Origin: Paenibacillus durus
Lineage (GTDB): Bacteria > Bacillota > Bacilli > Paenibacillales > Paenibacillaceae
Length of the DNA: 64,000 nucleotides
NCBI RefSeq assembly: GCF_000756615.1
Contig: NZ_CP009288.1
Coordinates: 992,001 to 1,056,000, forward strand
Direction: 5' to 3'
Shown: positions 41,536 to 49,726 of the stretch, piece after piece
Layout: each line of letters begins with the position of its first letter
Position numbering within the stretch: position 1 is the stretch's first letter
The notes under the pieces: model-generated
The model's database searches: none
What the model saw: the letters and a program-made list of their open reading frames with translations, nothing else
Told to the model about the DNA's origin: nothing
Translations under genes and position numbers: made by a program

Positions 41536-42951
41536 CTAATTGGATTTGACTTCGCTGCCCTTCATATCTGCCGAGCCGCTTAATTGAATATGACTGCCGT
41601 TGCAATCCATACGAAGCTCACTGCCTGCGGACAGGCTCATCGTTTTACCCGCAGACAGGCTCAGGTTACCGCCTGCCGAGATACTCACCTGCTTGCTGCT
41701 CACAATATGAATCCCTTCCCGGTCGTCCAGCTTGATAAAAATGGAACCATCCTTACCTGTAACAACCAGTTCATCCGGCCCCAGCCGAATTTCCTTGCCA
41801 TGCGGGGTTCGCCATATTTTCATCTGCGGATTGTTAAACTTGTTATGCGTATTGTTACGGTCAGCCCGTCTGACGGCACTGGCTGCAATCCCATCTTCTT
41901 CACGGCTACCTGGGAAATAGAGAGAGACGGGGTCACCCCTTTCCGGCATGACATACCAGCCCGTAAGCCCGCCGCCGCTATACACGGTTGAATAGTTGAA
42001 CCAATGCGCCTTGTCCACATCCTGCTTATCATCACAATCCAGATGGATGCGTACCTGATCCTGGCGAACGTCCAGCACGATACCGCTTAACGAAGCGCCT
42101 GCCAGCTTTTCCTGGTAGTAGCTTCTTTGCCGCAAGCCCTGGTACGAAGCAAGCACATATTGATGCCGAAGTTGTCCCTGGCTCATGTCGGTGTAGGCTT
42201 CCACCACATACAGGCTGTGCCCTTGAAAGGTCATCTGAGCCCCTAAATCCAGAACTTCATCCGTCTCCACCTCATAAAAAATAAAATCATTTTCACTCAG
42301 CTTCGCCTGATCATTCTCCTGAAAATAACGAAATGGCAGCATCTGCTTACGCACGGTATAACGGGTATGATCCAGTACCTTCTGTGCAGGGCTATCCTCA
42401 ATGCCCAAATAAAATTTAGGACTGTCAAAACGGGCCACAGGCATTAAGCTCGTATGATAACGGGAAGCCATGCGTCTCAGAAAGGCCCAGTCCGTCTCCT
42501 GATACTGGATGGCAATCTTCTCTATACCTTCTCCGCCTGTCGCTCCATCGATGACATCAAGGCCTTCGTAATCTTTTCCGATCTGCTCCAGCATTTGAGG
42601 GATTGTCAATTTGGTATTTTGAAAAGAACGGGTACGCCGCTTGATATCCATCCGGTACGTATGGGAGATAGCTTCCACCTCCAGAAAGTATACACCCCGC
42701 ACGACCTTGACCTCGACCGACAGCGGAATGCCACTGAAAAGAGGCTTGCTTCCCCCAGATTCATCCCGTTGGCTTAACTCGATGACCGTATTTTTCTCCG
42801 TGCTTTCCACATAGCTGTCCTGAACATCTTCCGGGATCATCCCGGTAAAATAAAGCCGGGTATGCTCGTTGATTTTTTTGGTAAGGGTAAGCTGCTCCAG
42901 AACAACCCGCTCATACGGGTGAATTTGAATATTGTCGTAGCCTAAACTCAT
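41536..42951 (-). CDS. VgrG-like spike protein without toxin, island 2
   Basis: 471 residues. Late-control-D fold with YQETDWAFLRRMASRYHT near residue 155, OB domain (IHLDCDDKQDVDKAHWFNYS, then MPERGDPVSLYFPGS), and a beta-helix needle that ends in short repeats (ISAGGNLSLSAGKTMSLSAG) and MKGSEVKSN. No cargo follows. Its ATG overlaps the end of the DcrB-like gene by four bases. It is the counterpart of 13656-15185, so each island has one plain and one toxin-bearing VgrG. Confidence 0.87.
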   Translation of the reverse strand: MSLGYDNIQIHPYERVVLEQLTLTKKINEHTRLYFTGMIPEDVQDSYVESTEKNTVIELSQRDESGGSKPLFSGIPLSVEVKVVRGVYFLEVEAISHTYRMDIKRRTRSFQNTKLTIPQMLEQIGKDYEGLDVIDGATGGEGIEKIAIQYQETDWAFLRRMASRYHTSLMPVARFDSPKFYLGIEDSPAQKVLDHTRYTVRKQMLPFRYFQENDQAKLSENDFIFYEVETDEVLDLGAQMTFQGHSLYVVEAYTDMSQGQLRHQYVLASYQGLRQRSYYQEKLAGASLSGIVLDVRQDQVRIHLDCDDKQDVDKAHWFNYSTVYSGGGLTGWYVMPERGDPVSLYFPGSREEDGIAASAVRRADRNNTHNKFNNPQMKIWRTPHGKEIRLGPDELVVTGKDGSIFIKLDDREGIHIVSSKQVSISAGGNLSLSAGKTMSLSAGSELRMDCNGSHIQLSGSADMKGSEVKSN

Positions 42952-43628
42952 AATGAAGCCACTCCTTTATTAGACGCGGGATGGGAAGAAGGCGGAAGAA
43001 TACGGAGGGATTGCACAATGTGTTCCGTTACAGGCAGCCAAGCGTCCATGTCAGATTCCATACAGTTGAAGCTACCAAGATTTAAGCATCCCTCTTGGAT
43101 AAACAGCAGCATTTCGTTGTATAGATTACCGTCTACACCTGCTGATACGAAACGTACCACCCCGATGGTAAGACCGGAACGATTGACGATCAACTCTGTA
43201 CCGATCCAGTTGCGAATCGGTTGCACGGACCGTAGAACGTCCGCCATTTGCTCCATAAACTCAGGAAGCTCCTCGAGTTCCAAGGACGTTTCTGTAGGAT
43301 TAAAGGTGATATTGATTGTCCCCTCTGGGGAGGTGAAAATAACCTTGGGGCGATGCTCCGAAGGATATTTGAAGGTGGCCTCTTCTAATGGCATGAGGTT
43401 AAACGATTTGGGAATGTGTACGGCAATTTGCCCATCCAGAATCGTTCTTGGCTCCAATATGAAATGATCATTTCCAATATGAAACAGTTTGGCTTCTTCA
43501 GAGAGTGAGCCGTTCTGTTCGGATTCCAGAGGTTGAAATAGAATGGATTGCAAATCATCGTTATTGGCTTTCGCCTGATCCATAACTTTAGCTTTGAGAC
43601 TAAGAATCTGCTCGTCCAGGTAGTTCAT
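42948..43628 (-). CDS. DcrB/DUF1795-like candidate loading chaperone
   Basis: 226 residues from ATG 43628 (GGGGG eight bases upstream); a TTG at 43682 has no site. After a helical N-terminus (residues 1-40) it has the DcrB/Eag pattern: HIPKSFNLMPLEEATFKYPS, 'VIFTSPEGTINITFNPTE', a central helix (LEELPEFMEQMADVLRSV), and strands ending in 'DMDAWLPVTEHIVQSLRIL'. It is the first gene of the second operon, while in island 1 the relative is fourth. Function as effector-tip chaperone is inferred from Eag proteins of type VI secretion. Confidence 0.7.
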   Translation of the reverse strand: MNYLDEQILSLKAKVMDQAKANNDDLQSILFQPLESEQNGSLSEEAKLFHIGNDHFILEPRTILDGQIAVHIPKSFNLMPLEEATFKYPSEHRPKVIFTSPEGTINITFNPTETSLELEELPEFMEQMADVLRSVQPIRNWIGTELIVNRSGLTIGVVRFVSAGVDGNLYNEMLLFIQEGCLNLGSFNCMESDMDAWLPVTEHIVQSLRILPPSSHPASNKGVASL

Positions 43629-43639
43629 AGAAAGCCCCC

Positions 43640-43895
43640 TTTTTATTAAGACGTTAGGTTCTGCTTGAATATTTGGAGACAAGAGGAAATCTTTAAATAA
43701 GAGTCCAGCATATGTATATATCGGTTGAAATTGATTATTAATTTACAAAATGACCCATTACATGGGGTGTTTTCAATGTGTATATATGGAAGATTGTATA
43801 AGAGTGGGGGATTTAAACATAATTGCAATTGTAAGTGTTAGGATTGGAGAGGGGAGGCATATATCCTTTTCACCGTCTCAACACATGTGGAGGCT
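43640..43895 (-). promoter_or_regulatory. Conserved leader of spike operon 2
   Basis: Matches the leader of operon 1 (15186-15470) in several blocks: CACATGTGTTGAGACGG, GTGAAAAGGATATATG, and AACCGATATATACATATGCTGGA at similar spacing. Probable shared promoter or regulator region for both islands. Confidence 0.65.
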
Positions 43896-43947
43896 GTCGT
43901 TTTAATGGTTCGTAACGGATAGGCGATCCCGAGAATGATGCAAAATG

Positions 43948-43997
43948 AAGGGGTGTCCCATAAGTCATGATCATGACGATGGGACACCCCCTTTTTG
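43948..43997. terminator. Strong terminator hairpin
   Basis: GGGGTGTCCCAT pairs with ATGGGACACCCC, followed by CTTTTTG on the plus strand. Between the arms is a second palindrome TCATGATCATGA. It lies downstream of the minus-strand SDR gene and may serve both strands. Confidence 0.8.
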
Positions 43998-44069
43998 TCC
44001 GGGCTAAACAGCAGTCTGCGCATTAATTGTTCTTTCGAACCGTACATTACATGGGGAATATAGCTTACT

Positions 44070-44825
44070 TTAAAGCAAATGTCCGCCAGACACTTCAATG
44101 TCCTGGGCTGTAACCCAGCCGAAGTCATCGGACAATAAGCTCACAATGACCTTCGCCAGATCTTCGGGTTGGCCGATTCTGCCAAATACAGATTGCTCAG
44201 CCAGCGGCTTAATGAATTCAGGATGTTTATCGAATACTCCGTCGCCAAAATTGCTGTGCGTAGGGCCGGGCGAAACTGCGTTTACCCGAATTTGGCGAGG
44301 GGCAAGTTCTTTGGCAATGTAGCGAGTCCAAGTTGAGAATGCTGCTTTTAACGAGCCGTAGACGGAATAGCCCGGAAATGACTGATTTTTAGATGAGCTC
44401 GTGGTATTTACAATAGCTCCAGCATCCTCCATGAATCCGACAAGTTGTTGTGTTAGAAAAACCGGTCCTTTGAAGTTCGTATTAAGAATCATGTCGAAGT
44501 ATTCTTCGCTCATCTCAGTGAACATCATGGGCCCACCGACACCGCCATTATTAACTAAGTAATCAAAAGTGTTTCTGTTCCAAATGTCTTGGAGGCTCTT
44601 TTTCACTTCTAGAATAAAGCCTTCGAATGTTGATTTTCGAGTCAGATCCAGCTTCAGTGCGAGTGCCCGGACGCCTGCATTCTTCTCAATTTCCTTTACG
44701 ACATCTTCTGCCCGGTCCTTATAGGAATGGTATGTGAGAATGACGCTAATTCCGCGCTTGCCAAGCTCAAGTGCCGTCGCTTTTCCAATGCCATTACTTC
44801 CACCTGTTACAATCGCAATTTTCAT
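44070..44825 (-). CDS. SDR-family oxidoreductase
   Basis: 251 residues from ATG 44825, six bases after GGAGG. Classical SDR: TGGSNGIGKA cofactor motif near the N-terminus, NNGG at about residue 87, catalytic Ser, Tyr and Lys in the NTTSSSKNQSFPGYSVYGSLKA region, and 'RVNAVSPGPTHS'. NADP(H) preference is possible. Substrate unknown. It is divergent from an AraC-type regulator, which probably controls it. Confidence 0.9.
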   Translation of the reverse strand: MKIAIVTGGSNGIGKATALELGKRGISVILTYHSYKDRAEDVVKEIEKNAGVRALALKLDLTRKSTFEGFILEVKKSLQDIWNRNTFDYLVNNGGVGGPMMFTEMSEEYFDMILNTNFKGPVFLTQQLVGFMEDAGAIVNTTSSSKNQSFPGYSVYGSLKAAFSTWTRYIAKELAPRQIRVNAVSPGPTHSNFGDGVFDKHPEFIKPLAEQSVFGRIGQPEDLAKVIVSLLSDDFGWVTAQDIEVSGGHLL

Positions 44826-45041
44826 AAGATCCTCCTTATTTTGTGTTCGATCTGACTTAAATTTTAGTCGCATCTGTGGCAATAAAATAGACCTGAAAAT
44901 GCCTTTGGATTGCCTAAAAACACCATGATACTTTTCAAGTTGCACGAATTATTCTTTATATTCGACATGGGAGTAACCCAAAAATACCGATTTATATAAC
45001 GCCCTGTTGAGGGATAAGAAGTCGTATGATAAACTAAATGC

Positions 45042-45929
45042 ATGAATAACGTCCTTGATGAAATCATTGATCTGATGAAAGACGCAGGCACTAGGCAGAG
45101 TGAGACCGGAGTACCGGGGCTAAGTATGATTAAGGGAGACATCCCCGCTCATCAACTCGCAGCGCTCTACGAGCCGATGATTGGTTTCACGGTTCAAGGA
45201 ACAAAGATTCTCTCCATCGGGGAGCGTAGCACTGACCTGGAAGGGCCATCATATTACGTGTTGCCGATGCATGTTCCTGCAACGGCGAGTGTACATCCAG
45301 ACCGTTATGGCCGTCCTTACATGTCACTTGGTCTCAAGTTGAATCAGAATGTTCTTCAGAGTTTATTAAGAGATCTCCCTGAGAATCTACTACCGACTGC
45401 TTCCGGGCATTTCGCAGCCTGTGCCATGGATATTGAACTTATGGAGGCATGGCTGCGCTTATTGCGATTATCGAAGACATCAAGAGATATTCCAGCTCTT
45501 GCGCCAGCTTATGAGCGCGAAATCCTTTACCGCGTTCTGATGGGACCACAAGGATGGTATCTGAGGCAATTTGGTCTGCGGGAAAGTAATTTATCAAGAA
45601 TTTACCAAGTTGTAAAATGGTTTCGCGGTAATTTTATGAGTCCAATAGACATTGGCGAGATGGCATCAAAATCCGGTATGGCTATAAATACCTTTCACCG
45701 TCAGTTTAAAAGGGCAACGGGTTTAAGTCCTATTCAATTTCAAAAGCAATTAAGGCTTTTGGAGGCCAGGAACCTCATTGCATTTGAGGGCTATCCAGTA
45801 GCAAGTGCCGCATATCATGTTGGCTATCAAAGCCCCTCACAGTTCAATCGGGAGTACTCTCGCTTCTTCGGTTCATCTCCAGCTCGGGACACTGAGAACC
45901 TAAGACGAATCGAAAACACGAGGGATTAG
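45042..45929 (+). CDS. AraC-family regulator with AraC_N domain
   Basis: 295 residues. The N-terminal AraC_N-type cupin domain (PMIGFTVQGTKILSIGER, then YYVLPMHVPATASV) is followed by two helix-turn-helix units (IDIGEMASKSGMAINTFHRQ, then VASAAYHVGYQSPSQFNREY) and the SRFFGSSPARD C-terminus. Divergent from the SDR gene at 44070-44825 with 216 bases between starts; this gene pair is a common arrangement, the regulator activating the oxidoreductase in response to an unknown ligand. Confidence 0.9.
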   Translation: MNNVLDEIIDLMKDAGTRQSETGVPGLSMIKGDIPAHQLAALYEPMIGFTVQGTKILSIGERSTDLEGPSYYVLPMHVPATASVHPDRYGRPYMSLGLKLNQNVLQSLLRDLPENLLPTASGHFAACAMDIELMEAWLRLLRLSKTSRDIPALAPAYEREILYRVLMGPQGWYLRQFGLRESNLSRIYQVVKWFRGNFMSPIDIGEMASKSGMAINTFHRQFKRATGLSPIQFQKQLRLLEARNLIAFEGYPVASAAYHVGYQSPSQFNREYSRFFGSSPARDTENLRRIENTRD

Positions 45930-45943
45930 AAAGTTATGCCAAG

Positions 45944-45990
45944 AGCCGCGAGAAGTTCAGGTATTCACTCCTGAGATCAAGCGGCTTTTT
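45944..45990 (+). terminator. Terminator after AraC gene
   Basis: AGCCGC and GCGGCT arms followed by TTTTT, 15 bases after the AraC stop. Confidence 0.7.
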
Positions 45991-46150
45991 AGGAGGATTT
46001 AATATGGTGTTTCTCAAAAAATGCGTCCAGGTTGCCCCCATTAATTGTTATTATTTATGTTGACTCTGCTTACTCTACACATGTGGAGTGCTGTGCGTTG
46101 CTGGTGAGGGAGTAGTAGGGCCAAGATTAATCTAATTGAATACATTTCAG

Positions 46151-46181
46151 AACTCAAGTTCACCTTTACTTGAGTTTTTTT
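46151..46181 (+). terminator. Plus-strand terminator hairpin
   Basis: AACTCAAGT and ACTTGAGTT arms followed by TTTTTT. It lies about 70 bases after a CACATGTG motif (46078-46085) and has no protein gene directly before it. Confidence 0.8.
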
Positions 46182-46273
46182 ACGAAATTTTTCTGGACGG
46201 TCTGACGAACTTCCTGAACACTTTCGCCTCGTTATGCATGAATTGGACGTGCCGACGGGAGCTTGCTGTATCC

Positions 46274-46306
46274 GGGCGCTAAGGGCCACTGTAGACCCTA
46301 GCGCCT
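46274..46306. other. Stable hairpin in intergenic DNA
   Basis: GGGCGCTAAGGG pairs with CCCTAGCGCC. No T tract. The remaining part of 45991-46358 shows no gene. Confidence 0.5.
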
Positions 46307-46358
46307 ATATGGAAATTTGTTGGCATCCGACTTTTTCAAGCAGTTTTGATCCTATAAA

Positions 46359-47783
46359 TCATGGAACAATTTCATATACAGTACCTTGGTTAAAATCAGC
46401 CACCTTCATAGAGCCATAAACCCCTAAATATAGTCTGGTTTGATCCAGATTCGTTCCCAAACTGACATAATAAGCGGATTGAGACCCAAAATTATAATCG
46501 GTTTCTATAACGCTAAAATCATTTAGTTTACAATCTGTTCGTACTCTGGTGTAAGCTAAAACTCCTCTAACCGGAGGTTGGGATTCTTCATTCCGAGCCA
46601 GATCGGTAAACACAACGCTTCCTGTTAATTCTGGGATTTGGTTCCCCATATATGGCTGGACTCCTGTAAGTGCAGTTGCTCCAAACTTATCAGACCTGGG
46701 ATCTTTATGAAAATAACTAATTAGAGGCTGAAGACGCTGTACGGAAGTTATTACTGCTTCATCGTAATAAGCAATTGTTTTCTCATCCAAAGTCGAATTT
46801 GCAGAGCAGCTCCTTATTAGCGAAGTAGGAAAAGCACCTTCCCATCCCCGCCAGCCAAAGTTAATAAATCCTTCCTGGTCAGGTTCAGAGTTCATTAAAA
46901 TACCCTGAACAAGCCGGGTAACCGGTATTGGTTTATAATGAACGAATGAAAAAATGGACTCTACCAGATCCTGTCCGACATTTCCCACATATTTGATATA
47001 CTGATTATAATACCGTTGAAACGAAATACCTGGTATATTGCGAACCCCTTTGGCAATCACCGTAAGCGTTTCCTGAATGGGTACGGGAAGTTCATTAAAA
47101 CGTGTAACTACGGGAGGATTATCGATATATGTATTCTTAGCTACATCAATTTCAATTATTTTGCCGGCCATTTCCATATCATCCTGGCTTAAATTAAATG
47201 GATCATAGCCTGACCCGCCATCTCCGGTTGTTACAACAAGCTTTCCTGTTTCAGGTGAAAAGTTTAAGCTATTGACACCATTATGATTTAAAAATGGTCT
47301 TCTTAAATAAAGTAGTGTCCGTCGTTTTTGAGGCTGACCATTCGATTGTAAAATCCATTCTTCAACTGTATCAATATGATCATATTGAATATCCCTATTT
47401 ATCCACTTTAGGTTTAAGGTATTGGGGTCACACGGGTTAGGTTTAAACGATTCAAAAGCACCTGGAAGAGCACCTGATCCTTGTGTTCCAGCTACTGAAT
47501 AATGAAGATAAAACAGGCCATTATAATAAAATTGGGGATGAAACGCTAGTCCTAATAGTCCCCGTTCATCATATCCACCACTAGAGATGCCTAATTTTAG
47601 GATTCGCGGGCGAATATCCAAAAAAGTCCTTATTACTCCATTTCCTATGCAAAAGATCTCTCCTACCTGGGTTGCAATAAATAATCTTTCGATTGAGTCA
47701 CCCGGAAGTATAGTTGTTTTCAAAACAGTGGGCAAATTTATCTTACTAACAATGGGCCGTAATCTAACTTTAACTTTTATCAA
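46359..47783 (-). CDS. PQQ-dependent-type aldose/sorbosone dehydrogenase family protein
   Basis: 474 residues, TTG start nine bases after AAGGAGG. Beta-propeller protein of the GSDH family: ERLFIATQVGEIFCIGNG, 'GGYDERGLLGLAFHPQFYYN', RRPFLNHNGVNSLNFSPETG, 'VTTGDGGSGYDPFNLSQD', and 'FINFGWRGWEGAFP'. The family oxidises sugars in the periplasm or outside the cell using PQQ, but this protein shows no signal peptide at this start, so location and cofactor use are open. No clear operon partner. Confidence 0.85.
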   Translation of the reverse strand: MIKVKVRLRPIVSKINLPTVLKTTILPGDSIERLFIATQVGEIFCIGNGVIRTFLDIRPRILKLGISSGGYDERGLLGLAFHPQFYYNGLFYLHYSVAGTQGSGALPGAFESFKPNPCDPNTLNLKWINRDIQYDHIDTVEEWILQSNGQPQKRRTLLYLRRPFLNHNGVNSLNFSPETGKLVVTTGDGGSGYDPFNLSQDDMEMAGKIIEIDVAKNTYIDNPPVVTRFNELPVPIQETLTVIAKGVRNIPGISFQRYYNQYIKYVGNVGQDLVESIFSFVHYKPIPVTRLVQGILMNSEPDQEGFINFGWRGWEGAFPTSLIRSCSANSTLDEKTIAYYDEAVITSVQRLQPLISYFHKDPRSDKFGATALTGVQPYMGNQIPELTGSVVFTDLARNEESQPPVRGVLAYTRVRTDCKLNDFSVIETDYNFGSQSAYYVSLGTNLDQTRLYLGVYGSMKVADFNQGTVYEIVP

Positions 47784-47990
47784 CTAACTTAACCTCCTTC
47801 TTATGGTTTTCTTTTATAAAAATATGATTAGGACTGCTCTATTATTACCAAGCTAAGGCCGGGGAATCTGATGATCAATATTGAATAATAACTCGTTTTA
47901 GTGCATAATTATTCTTGCCATCTGGTGGATTTGTCAGAGTTGAAAAAGAAACTTTTGCTATACAAATAAACATTTGAAGGTGAGCGGGAG

Positions 47991-48599
47991 ATGAACTTGT
48001 CATTTGATTCGAATTCATTAGAAGATTATTTAACAGAAACAGAGGAAGTTGATTATAGTCATCTATCTATTAAAGAAAAAGCATCGGAATTATATTCAAC
48101 ATCGACTGACGAAGACCATTTTGTGAAAAAGGCTTACGAATTTGTTCGCGACGAAATATCGCATTCATGGGATATTCAAAGTTCACGAATAACATGTAAA
48201 GCCTCGGAAGTATTGTTTTTTAAAGAAGGGATTTGTTATGCTAAGTCTAATTTGTTATGTGCTATTTTAAGAAACAAAGGGATTCCGACTGGTTTTTGTT
48301 ATCAAAGACTTACAATAGGAGATACACCGGATACGGGATACTGCATTCATGCTTTAAATGCGGTTTATCTTAAATCTATCCGAAGATGGATTCGCTTGGA
48401 TGCTCGTGGAAATAAGCTAGGTGTTAATTCCGAATTCTCTTTAGACAAAGAAAAACTAGCTTTCTCGGTACGGAGAGAATACGATGAGTTGGATTATCCT
48501 GTTGTATATAAACAGCCACACCCAAAAACAATAGACGCATTAAAAACAAATAAAGATTGTATTATGATGTATCTTAATGCTTTGCCATCCAGCTTATAA
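47991..48599 (+). CDS. Transglutaminase-like protein, copy 2
   Basis: 202 residues, about three quarters identical to 15669-16277. Triad: Cys in KEGICYAKSNLLC, His in CIHALNAVYLKS, Asp in WIRLDARGNKLG. No signal peptide. A GAAGGTGAG site precedes ATG. It stands alone, followed by a weak AACTAC/GTAGTT hairpin, with a CACATGTG unit further downstream, as near the first copy. Function unknown. Confidence 0.82.
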   Translation: MNLSFDSNSLEDYLTETEEVDYSHLSIKEKASELYSTSTDEDHFVKKAYEFVRDEISHSWDIQSSRITCKASEVLFFKEGICYAKSNLLCAILRNKGIPTGFCYQRLTIGDTPDTGYCIHALNAVYLKSIRRWIRLDARGNKLGVNSEFSLDKEKLAFSVRREYDELDYPVVYKQPHPKTIDALKTNKDCIMMYLNALPSSL

Positions 48600-48699
48600 T
48601 CAACTACGGTTCAACTGTAGTTTAGCCTTCATACATTCGTTTTCAAACAAAACCCACACGGTTAGTGATTAGAGGCAAACACCAATCTGTGGACACAAT

Positions 48700-48855
48700 T
48701 TTGAATTGTTGTCACTGTCTACTCGTCACATGTGGAGTCCATAGTCCTGTTGCAAAGAGAAACAGCTGAAAAATAGTTATGGTAGAGTATGGTTGAATGG
48801 AATATATTGGGGTTAGGGCGTGAGAGTGATTACTATCATGCCTTTTCTTTTTGAA
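48700..48855 (+). promoter_or_regulatory. CACATGTG unit with terminator upstream of flavoprotein gene
   Basis: CACATGTGGAGT (48727-48738) is followed by a weak hairpin GGCGTGA/TATCATGCC with TTTTCTTTTTG (48813-48854). It lies just ahead of 48891 and could act as an attenuator or encode a small RNA. Confidence 0.4.
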
Positions 48856-48890
48856 AGTTGAAACATTAAAAAGCCAAGGAGGTGTGAAGA

Positions 48891-49655
48891 TTGAAAATAC
48901 TTGCAATAATCGGGAGTCCTAAATCAAATGGAAATACGTATAGGACTGTTAATCAAATAGAAAGAGAATTGAATGAAAAGAATGATGAAATTGAATTTGA
49001 GTATATCCAACTAAGCAGGATCAGGCTTGAACCCTGTAAAGGATGTTATGTATGCATCGAAAGGGGAGAAGAAAAGTGTCCGTTAAAGGATGATAGAGAC
49101 AGCCTGGAAATAAAAATGAAACAGGCTGATGCAGTTATATTTGCAACGCCGGTGTATACATATAATGTATCATGGATAATGAAGAACTTTCTGGACCGCT
49201 TTGCTTACCGCTGCCATCGACCAGATTTCCATGAAAAAAAAGCAATGATAGTAGTGTCAACGGGAGCAGTTGGTCTTAGCTTCGTTGCTTCGTATTTGTC
49301 TTTTATGCTTGGTACAATGGGATTTATAACCTGTGCAAAAGTAGGAGTAACCTTTGCTCCGCCACATGAAAAAAATGAGAAGAAATTGAAGAAGGAAACG
49401 AATAAATTAATTAGGCAAACTGAGGTATTCTATAAAAAATTAATTGATACAAAGCCTGTAAAGCCATCGTTTTTAAAACTTTTAGCATTTAAAATGCAGC
49501 AAAAAGCATTTTCAAGTGCACCTCAAGACTTGGCTGATTTTAAATTCTGGAAGGACAAAGGTTGGCTGCAGAAAAAAGAAGATTATTATTATAAAGTACA
49601 TGTAGGAAAAGTTAATAAAATAATAGTATCCCTTATTTCCAAATTCATAGCTTAA
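48891..49655 (+). CDS. Flavodoxin-like NAD(P)H-dependent FMN reductase
   Basis: 254 residues, TTG start seven bases after AAGGAGGTG. Flavodoxin-like fold with FMN loop GSPKSNGNTYRTV near the start, a CKGCYVCIERGEEKCPLKDD cysteine segment as in iron-sulfur flavoproteins, and 'VIFATPVYTYNVSWIMKNFLDR'. The C-terminal 80 residues are basic and helical. Likely reduces quinones or other acceptors using FMN. Followed by a WYL-type regulator on the same strand. Confidence 0.85.
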   Translation: MKILAIIGSPKSNGNTYRTVNQIERELNEKNDEIEFEYIQLSRIRLEPCKGCYVCIERGEEKCPLKDDRDSLEIKMKQADAVIFATPVYTYNVSWIMKNFLDRFAYRCHRPDFHEKKAMIVVSTGAVGLSFVASYLSFMLGTMGFITCAKVGVTFAPPHEKNEKKLKKETNKLIRQTEVFYKKLIDTKPVKPSFLKLLAFKMQQKAFSSAPQDLADFKFWKDKGWLQKKEDYYYKVHVGKVNKIIVSLISKFIA

Positions 49656-49726
49656 GAAATTAGATTTTGCGATTCACAAAGCTAATAATTTAGTGAGATC
49701 TTTAATAAAAGATGAGGGTTCATGTT

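Noticed and set aside
7364..43895. A complete type VI or extracellular contractile injection system
   Set aside because: No sheath, tube, baseplate, membrane complex or ATPase gene is present in the window; only spike, tip, chaperone-like and effector genes are.
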